NCBI GenBank assembly: GCA_033720955.1
Contig: JAWWBN010000119.1
Coordinates: 1 to 11,142 of the forward strand
Direction: 5' to 3'
DNA: 11,142 nt
DNA from: JAWWBN01 sp033720955
GTDB lineage: Bacteria; Acidobacteriota; Thermoanaerobaculia; Multivoradales; JAHEKO01
In this document: positions 6,664 to 11,142 of the stretch, piece by piece
Numbering within the stretch: position 1 is the first letter of the stretch
Layout: each line of letters opens with the position of its first letter
Made by a program: the position numbers and the translations under genes
Notes under the pieces: model-generated
What the model was told of the DNA's origin: nothing
Database searches by the model: none
What the model saw: the letters and a program-made list of their open reading frames with translations, nothing else

Positions 6664-7300
6664 TCAGCCCCAGCTCGAACGCCTTGAGCACCGCCCGCGT
6701 GCGGTCCCGGACGCCCAGCTTCGAGAGGACACTCGAGATGTGGTTCTTCACGGTCCCCTCTGCCAGCTCGAACGCGGCCGCGATCTCGCGGTTGCTGTAG
6801 CCGCCGGCCATCAGCCGCAGGATCTCGGTCTCGCGCTCGGTCAGCGGATCGGGCGGGTCGAGGCTCTCGAAGTCGTGGCGGAGATCGCCGAGGCCCTGCA
6901 GGGCGCGGTGGGTGACTGCCGGCTGGATCATCGTCCCCCCAGCGGCCAGGGTGCGAATGGCGTGGGTCAGACCGTCGAGCGAGACGTCTTTCAGGAGAAA
7001 GCCCCGGGCGCCCGCGCGGAGGGCGGCGAAGAGACCCGCGTCGTCGTCGAAGGTCGTCAGGATCAGCGTGGGGGGCAGCTCGCCGGAGGCGCTCAGCCGG
7101 TGCAGGACCCCCAGGCCGTCGAGCTTCGGCATTCTCAGGTCGAGCAGCACGACGTCGGGTCGCAGGGCGGGGATCTCCGCCACCGCGGCCTCGCCGTCCG
7201 CCGCCTCCCCGACGACCCGGACGTCGTCCACCAGGTCGAGGAGCGACCGCAACCCCTCGCGCACGATGGCGTGGTCCTCGACCAGGAAGACGTCGATCAC
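6656..7300 (-). CDS. NarL/FixJ-family two-component response regulator
   Basis: This is a 214-residue DNA-binding transcription regulator. The receiver domain (1-120) has the acidic pair Glu8/Asp9, phospho-acceptor Asp54 in VVLLDLRMP, switch Thr82 or Thr83, and Lys104 in GFLLKD. A linker (about 125-150) leads to a LuxR-type helix-turn-helix with LTERETEILRLMAGGYSNREI (153-173) and GTVKNHISSVLSKLGV (182-197). All catalytic and switch residues are intact. The start is GTG, overlapping the kinase stop as GTGA, with GGAG 6 nt upstream, so the two genes are co-translated and should form a cognate pair. Target genes are not visible; nearby candidates are the hydrolase and the cysteine-rich gene. 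Its 3' end overlaps the convergent hydrolase gene by 8 bp. Confidence 0.94.
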   Translation of the reverse strand: MIDVFLVEDHAIVREGLRSLLDLVDDVRVVGEAADGEAAVAEIPALRPDVVLLDLRMPKLDGLGVLHRLSASGELPPTLILTTFDDDAGLFAALRAGARGFLLKDVSLDGLTHAIRTLAAGGTMIQPAVTHRALQGLGDLRHDFESLDPPDPLTERETEILRLMAGGYSNREIAAAFELAEGTVKNHISSVLSKLGVRDRTRAVLKAFELGLIS

Positions 7301-8466
7301 GGAGCGCTCCGAAGCGGCACCCAGGCCTCTACGTGGAAACCCCCGCCCGGCTCGCTGGCCACCCGGAGGCGACCGCCCAGCTCCTCCAGACGCCGGCGCA
7401 TCCCGGAGAGCCCCTGCCCCGCTCTCACCTCGCTAGCGCCCCGACCGTCGTCGCGGGCCAGGACCCGGGTCCCCTCCTCCGCCGGACCGAGGTCGATCCA
7501 GAGGTTCTCCGCCCCGCTGTGCCGGGCCGCGTTGGTGACGATCTCCTGAACGCAGCGCACCAGGGCGTGTGCCTGCTCCGGGTCGGTCACCACCAGGTCC
7601 TCGGCCAGGCCCAGATGCACCCGCGGACGCGGAAGCTCCTCGACGATCGGAGCGAGAGCCTTCGCCAGGTCCAGCCGGCTCTCACCGCGCAGGCTGCTCA
7701 CCGCCTCGCGGACGTCGCTCAGCAGGAGCCTTGCCAGCGACTGCGCCCTCGCGATGGAAGCCTTCGCCGGTTCCCCGGCCCGATGGCTCGCCGCCTCGAG
7801 GTTGAGAGTCAACGCCGTCAGGTGGTGCCCCAGAAGATCGTGCAGCTCGTCGGAGATCCGCGCTCTCTCCGCCATCCGGCTCGAGTCGGCCAGCAGGGCC
7901 TGGGTCGCGCGAAGCTCGGCGTTGGCCCGCGCCAGCTCGTTTCGCGCCCGGGTCTGCCGCGCCGCGAAGTGGGCGATGAGGAGGGCCAGAAAGGAGTACG
8001 GCAGGGTGAACGCCACGGTCATCCCCACCGCCAGGTCCGTGGGCCAGTGGAGGAGCGCGATCCCCGCCTGAAGACAGGTCTGCGCCAACACCCAGCCGAT
8101 GCCCACGGGGAGCGGGAAGAAGAGACCGAGCTGCGCCGCCACCAGAACGAGCTGCGTGCTCTCGAGACCCGTGCAGACCAGGCGGAACATCGCCAGGGCG
8201 GCCACCGCCTGGACACCCACCAGCCAGCGCGCGCGGCGCAGGAGCCGCTCGTTGCCGACCGCGCCGGCCGCCCGCCAGAAGGCCACCGCATAGACCGTGG
8301 CCGCCACGAGCCAGAAGACGAACCGGACGGGCGAGAGACGGGTGGTGACGCCCAGGAGCTCGAGCCCGGCCACGAGCATCAGGACCGCCGGAGTCCCCAC
8401 CAGAACGAGGGTGGCGAGGCCGGCCGCCCGCAGGAGCCATCGCCCGGCGTTCACCTCCCTGGGCAT
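7297..8466 (-). CDS. Membrane histidine kinase, HisKA_3 (NarL-partner) type
   Basis: This is a 389-residue sensor kinase. About six hydrophobic segments between residues 11 and 168 form an integral membrane sensor with no large extracellular loop, so the signal is probably sensed in or at the membrane. A coiled stretch (about 170-198) leads to the dimerisation helix ERARISDELHDLLGHHLTAL (200-219) with phospho-acceptor His209. The ATPase domain shows the N-box QEIVTNAARHSG (307-318, Asn312), the G1 box DDGRG (339-343) and GQGLSGMRRR (350-359). All key residues are present. It phosphorylates the regulator encoded directly downstream, whose GTG overlaps its TGA. No Shine-Dalgarno precedes the ATG; instead TATAAT ends 9 nt upstream. 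It diverges from the cysteine-rich gene across 182 bp. Confidence 0.93.
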   Translation of the reverse strand: MPREVNAGRWLLRAAGLATLVLVGTPAVLMLVAGLELLGVTTRLSPVRFVFWLVAATVYAVAFWRAAGAVGNERLLRRARWLVGVQAVAALAMFRLVCTGLESTQLVLVAAQLGLFFPLPVGIGWVLAQTCLQAGIALLHWPTDLAVGMTVAFTLPYSFLALLIAHFAARQTRARNELARANAELRATQALLADSSRMAERARISDELHDLLGHHLTALTLNLEAASHRAGEPAKASIARAQSLARLLLSDVREAVSSLRGESRLDLAKALAPIVEELPRPRVHLGLAEDLVVTDPEQAHALVRCVQEIVTNAARHSGAENLWIDLGPAEEGTRVLARDDGRGASEVRAGQGLSGMRRRLEELGGRLRVASEPGGGFHVEAWVPLRSAP

Positions 8467-8475
8467 GCCGAAACC

Positions 8476-8481
8476 ATTATA
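8476..8481 (-). promoter_or_regulatory. Consensus -10 box of the kinase/regulator operon
   Basis: The minus strand reads a perfect TATAAT, an AT-rich island in very GC-rich surroundings. It ends 9 nt before the kinase ATG, which would put the RNA start within about 0-3 nt of the start codon and give a leaderless or nearly leaderless mRNA. The hexamer 17 bp upstream (GCGGGC) is not a -35 match. The alternative in-frame GTG at codon 5 has GGAG directly against it, too close for use. Confidence 0.5.
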
Positions 8482-8636
8482 GGGACGGCTCTCGCGACGC
8501 CCGCGTGCCGAAAGTCACGCGGCGCACGAGGGTCTCGAGCCGGCGAAGGTCCACCCCGGGCCGGGCCGCCCGGCAGGTGAACGGAGACGCCGTGGTAAGG
8601 TCCCGATCAAGCTCACCGAAAACGACGGAGCCCTGG

Positions 8637-8643
8637 AAGGAGG
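8637..8643 (+). promoter_or_regulatory. Strong Shine-Dalgarno fixing the GTG start of the cysteine-rich gene
   Basis: AAGGAGG is the best ribosome binding site in the window, 5 nt before the GTG at 8649. It rules out the longer in-frame ATG at 8505, whose extra 48 residues are Arg/Ser-rich and precede the hydrophobic signal. Confidence 0.7.
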
Positions 8644-8648
8644 ACCCC

Positions 8649-9377
8649 GTGCCGTCCTACCTCAGAATCGGGCTGGCTGCGGCGTGCATCTGTCTCGGAT
8701 GCAGCGTGGTCGGTCTGGCGAGCGCGGAGGAGCCGCCGGAGGAGACCCCGAACGAGGGAGTCACCTGCGCCTGGCGGTGCCACTGCGCCAGGCAACTGGA
8801 AGATTGCGACCCGGAAGAGACTCAGTGGGATCTCTGCATCGACAGCGCTCTCACCCGCAGCCCCGGGCCGGTCGACGACTGCGACGAGTGTCGCCGGATG
8901 GCCAACGCCGACTGCGCGCAGCGGGTCTGCCCGCCCGATCCCGCAGGGGGACCGAAGGGCGTCCTGGAGCTGCGCTGCGACGGGCGGCGGGTGGCGGCGG
9001 CCACGGAGCCCCGGGAGGTGGGCGAAGCGGTCGTGGCTTCGCCCTCCGTCGCGAAGCCGCCCTCGGAGGCTTTCGCGAAGCTGGTGTCCGAGTTGGAAGC
9101 CGCCGATCTGGACCGGCTGAGGACGGCGGTGAAGGTCGCGGACGGGGTCACCTGCTCGTTCGCCTGCTCGTGCCGGATCGACGACGGGTACTGCGATGAC
9201 CACGAAAAGCGCTCCCAGATGTGCTCGGACAAGACGGAGAGCACCCTCACGGCGAGCTCGTGCACGCTGTGCGAGATCCGGGCCTCCTTCGCCTGCATGC
9301 AGCGGCCCTGCCCTCTCGAGCAGGGGGTCACCAAGGTCATGACCCGCTTCTCCTGCGCGGACAGCTCGAACAGCTAG
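8649..9377 (+). CDS. Unrecognised exported protein with two copies of a ten-cysteine unit
   Basis: I do not recognise this 242-residue protein. A hydrophobic N-terminus (residues about 5-24) followed by ASA/EE near residue 26 is a Sec signal; Cys18 after LG makes a lipoprotein a weaker alternative. The mature part is two related units, Gly37-Cys110 and Gly166-Cys236. Each opens with GVTC and contains ten cysteines with spacing 3-1-6-9-14-2-7-4-15 in the first and 3-1-6-9-12-2-7-4-14 in the second. A charged, Ala-rich linker (111-165) without cysteines joins them. Even cysteine counts in an exported protein suggest five disulfides per unit; metal binding is possible but there are few histidines. 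No catalytic motif is seen. It starts at a GTG with a strong ribosome site, diverges from the sensor kinase gene, and is followed by a 15-bp-stem hairpin, so it looks like a single-gene unit. Confidence 0.8.
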   Translation: MPSYLRIGLAAACICLGCSVVGLASAEEPPEETPNEGVTCAWRCHCARQLEDCDPEETQWDLCIDSALTRSPGPVDDCDECRRMANADCAQRVCPPDPAGGPKGVLELRCDGRRVAAATEPREVGEAVVASPSVAKPPSEAFAKLVSELEAADLDRLRTAVKVADGVTCSFACSCRIDDGYCDDHEKRSQMCSDKTESTLTASSCTLCEIRASFACMQRPCPLEQGVTKVMTRFSCADSSNS

Positions 9378-9383
9378 GGGTCG

Positions 9384-9423
9384 GGCGAGCTCCCCGGCGC
9401 CGGCGCCCGGCGCTCAGCTCGCC
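9384..9423 (+). terminator. Long two-part hairpin after the cysteine-rich gene
   Basis: The outer stem GGCGAGCT (9384-9391) pairs with AGCTCGCC (9416-9423). The inner stem GCGCCGG (9397-9403) pairs with CCGGCGC (9407-9413) over a 3-nt loop, and the two stems are separated by an asymmetric internal loop of 5 and 2 nt. It begins 6 nt after the stop codon. No T-run follows, so classical intrinsic termination is uncertain; it may instead protect the 3' end or act with Rho. Confidence 0.5.
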
Positions 9424-9526
9424 GGCGACGCGGCCGCGGGCGGAGGCCCTGGCCCACAGAGCTGGCCGCTTCCAACTCCCGCTCTCGCGCCCCCGGTTTC
9501 GCCGCCGACGTCGGGTGCGGCTCGGG

Positions 9527-9532
9527 TAGGCT
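9527..9532 (+). promoter_or_regulatory. Possible -10 box for a leaderless transcript of the small membrane protein
   Basis: TAGGCT (TAnnnT) ends 7 nt before the ATG at 9540, the ideal distance for transcription to start on the A of the start codon. No Shine-Dalgarno and no -35 match are visible. The call rests on its geometry and on the same arrangement at other genes here. Confidence 0.35.
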
Positions 9533-9539
9533 CTCCGGC

Positions 9540-10007
9540 ATGCGCAGAGAACGCCTGCAGACCGTCGTGTCGATCGCCGAGATCGTCTCCGCGCTGGCGG
9601 TCGTCGTCTCCCTCGTCTACGTCGCCCACGAGTTCCGGCGCTCGCAGACCTTGACCAGTACCGACGTCCAGACCGCCCTCTACGAGCGGATGCTGGAGAT
9701 GGACCGTCTGCTGATCGAGAGCCCCGGCCTGGCCGAGGTGCTGGTCGCCGCCGACGGCGACCCGGAGGCCCTGGCGCCGGCGGACCGCCGCCGCTTCCAG
9801 GCCTACGAGCACATCTTCTACGACACCTGGGAGCTCGCCTGGACCGCCCACACCGAGGGCGTCCTCGAGGAGGCCGCCTGGCAGGACTGGGGAGGGTGGT
9901 TCGCCGCCGAGGCGCGCCGCCGGCCGCCCCTGGGCTGGACGGCCAACCGGGAGAACCACAGCGAGGCGTTTCTCCTGTACGTGGAAGGGCGGTTGAGGGG
10001 CGACTAG
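9540..10007 (+). CDS. Small membrane-anchored protein of unknown function
   Basis: This is a 155-residue protein with a single transmembrane segment at about 8-28 (VVSIAEIVSALAVVVSLVYV) and a helical soluble domain of about 125 residues. The soluble part is rich in Glu, Arg and Trp (Trp115, Trp119, Trp132, Trp135, Trp151 by rough count). I recognise the general type: short bacterial hypotheticals beginning with an IAEIVSA-like membrane helix followed by a helical domain carrying statements such as ESPGLAEVL. None has a function known to me. With a short N-terminus and Arg-rich flank after the helix, the soluble part probably faces the cytoplasm. It has no ribosome site but a TAnnnT box 7 nt upstream. 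It lies 162 bp after the cysteine-rich gene, separated by a hairpin, and 139 bp before the amidohydrolase remnant. Confidence 0.7.
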   Translation: MRRERLQTVVSIAEIVSALAVVVSLVYVAHEFRRSQTLTSTDVQTALYERMLEMDRLLIESPGLAEVLVAADGDPEALAPADRRRFQAYEHIFYDTWELAWTAHTEGVLEEAAWQDWGGWFAAEARRRPPLGWTANRENHSEAFLLYVEGRLRGD

Positions 10008-10146
10008 CCGCTCGGGCGGCCCCGACCGCCAGTGGCACGGTACGCGGCGGAGCAACCCCGCCGCCGATTCCGCCGTACACAGACGCGCAAGAAAGCTCGC
10101 GAAGGGCAACCGACCCCGCGCCGGACCGTGGGGGCCAGATGGGATC

Positions 10147-10920
10147 ATGAAATCCACGACCGAGAGGCAGCCCTCGCTCGGGGGGCAGCGCAACACCAGA
10201 TCGCGGGTAGGGCGGCTGAGCTGGCTCCTGGCATCCGTCGGGCTTCTGACCGTCGCCGCACCGGCCCGGGCGCAGACCTACGAGCTCACCGGAGGAAGGT
10301 GGTTCGACGGCGAGACCTTCGTCACGAAGACGGCGTACCGTCGCGACGGCGTCCTGACCTTCACCGAGCCGCCCGGAATCGACGAGACGTTCGATCTGGC
10401 CGGCGGCTCTGTGGTGCCGCCCTTCGGAGAGGCGCACAACCACGATCTGGCCTCCGGCCACGAGGTCGAGGAGCAGAGCGACCGGTACCTCTGGGACGGC
10501 GTCTACTACGTCAAGCAGCAGTCGGCCTTCCACACCACCGCGGCGGCGTTCCGGGAGAAGCTCGCCGAACCCACCACGGTGGACGCTGTGTTCGCGTTCG
10601 CGCCGGTGACGGGCCCCGGCGGCCACCCGATCCGCCTGCGCGAGCTCTTCTTCGACCGCGGCTACTACGAAGGAGAGTTCGAGAGCAAGGAGGAGATCGC
10701 CGGAGTGGGCTACACGCTGGTCGCCGACGTGGTCGGAGAACTCTCCGAGAACCACTTTCCCGAGCGCAAGATCGGTCACCTCCGCGAGGGCTTCGAGGCC
10801 AGCTTCCTGGTCCTCGGAGGCAATCCGCTGGACGACTTCCTCCAAGTGGCCAACATCCAGAGGCGCTTCAAGCAGGGACGGTGGCTGGAGGTCCCGGAAC
10901 CGCCGCGGCACGAGAGGTAG
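10147..10920 (+). CDS. Exported amidohydrolase relative lacking most of its catalytic barrel
   Basis: This is a 257-residue protein with a signal peptide ending at about residue 42 (APARA/QT). Both ends look like an imidazolonepropionase/prolidase-type amidohydrolase: GGRWFDGETF (49-58), the first metal motif VVPPFGEAHNHD with His97 and His99 (89-100), and at the far end FPERKIGHLREGFEASFLVL (204-223) then NPLDDFLQVANI (226-237). Family members are about 400-460 residues. Here the sequence passes from the first third (to about residue 193) straight into the C-terminal segment at about 198, so the barrel strands carrying the Lys, two further His and the Asp metal ligands are missing. The frame is intact, so it is either an in-frame deletion, a repurposed binding protein or an assembly collapse. 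As it stands, normal hydrolase activity is unlikely. The ATG has no good ribosome site. A 6-bp hairpin (10935-10957) follows the stop. Confidence 0.7.
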   Translation: MKSTTERQPSLGGQRNTRSRVGRLSWLLASVGLLTVAAPARAQTYELTGGRWFDGETFVTKTAYRRDGVLTFTEPPGIDETFDLAGGSVVPPFGEAHNHDLASGHEVEEQSDRYLWDGVYYVKQQSAFHTTAAAFREKLAEPTTVDAVFAFAPVTGPGGHPIRLRELFFDRGYYEGEFESKEEIAGVGYTLVADVVGELSENHFPERKIGHLREGFEASFLVLGGNPLDDFLQVANIQRRFKQGRWLEVPEPPRHER

Positions 10921-10934
10921 GCCGCCGCCCGCTC

Positions 10935-10957
10935 CCGACGGGGTGCCACCGCGTCGG
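10935..10957 (+). terminator. Weak hairpin after the amidohydrolase remnant
   Basis: CCGACG (10935-10940) pairs with CGTCGG (10952-10957) over an 11-nt loop, 14 nt after the stop codon. There is no U-tract, and a 6-bp GC stem is easily found by chance in this composition. Confidence 0.22.
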
Positions 10958-11040
10958 CTCCGCGACCGCCCTCCTCGGCCCCGGCACCACCCCGCCCATG
11001 AGAGGCTAGGAGACCGGAACGCGCTCGCTACGGGAGGAAT

Positions 11041-11045
11041 GGAGG
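11041..11045 (+). promoter_or_regulatory. Shine-Dalgarno choosing the start of the right-edge gene
   Basis: GGAGG is placed 6 nt before the ATG at 11052. A competing ATG at 11039 has its purine run (GGGAGGA) directly against the start codon and would give a Pro/Arg/Gly-rich peptide in another frame. The 11052 start gives a clean hydrophobic signal. Confidence 0.55.
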
Positions 11046-11051
11046 TCGAGC

Positions 11052-11142
11052 ATGAGCCCACCCGACGCCAACTACCGCTGGGTCCTGCTGCCACTGGCGG
11101 CGATCGTCCTTCTGGGGGCCATCGGACTGGCCGCTCAGGACG
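11052..11142 (+). CDS. Start of an exported or membrane protein, cut by the right edge
   Basis: Thirty residues are visible. A polar start (MSPPDANYRW) is followed by the hydrophobic run VLLPLAAIVLLGAIGLAAQD. This is either an N-terminal signal/anchor or the first transmembrane helix. Nothing indicates function. The frame is chosen by the ribosome site and the hydrophobic composition. The 131 bp between this gene and the amidohydrolase remnant contain no other gene I can support. Confidence 0.5.
   Translation, partial: MSPPDANYRWVLLPLAAIVLLGAIGLAAQD

Noticed and set aside
7333..8580. A plus-strand open frame of 415 codons
   Set aside because: It is antisense to the histidine kinase, whose H, N and G boxes are all present on the other strand.
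8505..8648. A 48-residue N-terminal extension of the cysteine-rich protein from the ATG at 8505
   Set aside because: The extension is Arg/Ser-rich and would bury the signal peptide; AAGGAGG 5 nt before the GTG at 8649 fits a start there.
10032..11009. A plus-strand frame of 325 codons that might hold the missing part of the amidohydrolase after a frameshift
   Set aside because: It is Arg/Gly/Pro-rich, contains no metal-ligand motifs, and the DNA is simply too short to contain the missing 150-200 residues.
9337..11094. A minus-strand open frame of 585 codons
   Set aside because: It covers three plus-strand genes with signal peptides or membrane helices, and its composition is that of a shadow frame.
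1..11142. Search for tRNA, rRNA, CRISPR arrays, insertion sequences, phage or defence genes
   Set aside because: No direct repeats with spacers, no inverted-repeat-bounded transposase and no tRNA-like cloverleaf were seen on either strand.

Overview
The window is very GC-rich DNA (roughly 70% by eye) with about eleven genes packed on both strands. It has no RNA genes, insertion sequences, phage genes or CRISPR repeats that I can see. Secreted c-type cytochrome, lipoprotein-like and signal-peptide proteins point to a Gram-negative, high-GC environmental bacterium. An acidobacterial or deltaproteobacterial-type lineage would fit, but this is inference from style and gene content, not from a marker gene.

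Layout. (1) 1-3191, minus strand: the start of an SLC13-type anion permease that runs off the left edge, and upstream of it a large exported protein joining a YVTN-type beta-propeller, a two-haem cytochrome c peroxidase/MauG-like region and a C-terminal IPT-like domain. (2) 3379-5272, plus strand, diverging from the cytochrome: a tight three-gene cluster of family I inorganic pyrophosphatase, SbtA-type sodium/bicarbonate transporter and SbtB-type PII-like regulator. (3) 5467-6663, plus: an exported alpha/beta hydrolase, preceded by a possible 21-codon leader ORF. (4) 6656-8466, minus: a NarL-type response regulator and its histidine kinase, overlapping each other by 4 bp. The regulator converges on the hydrolase with an 8-bp overlap. 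(5) 8649-9377, plus: an unrecognised exported protein built from two copies of a ten-cysteine unit, followed by a long hairpin. (6) 9540-10920, plus: a small membrane-anchored protein of unknown function, then an amidohydrolase relative that has lost most of its barrel. (7) 11052 to the right edge: the signal-like start of an unknown protein.

The clearest functional unit is pyrophosphatase-sbtA-sbtB, which suggests bicarbonate uptake under nucleotide control outside the classical cyanobacterial setting. The most novel-looking item is the duplicated ten-cysteine protein, whose two halves keep almost identical cysteine spacing. A second pattern is that several ATG starts lack a Shine-Dalgarno sequence but carry a TAnnnT box 7-9 nt upstream, as expected for leaderless transcripts.
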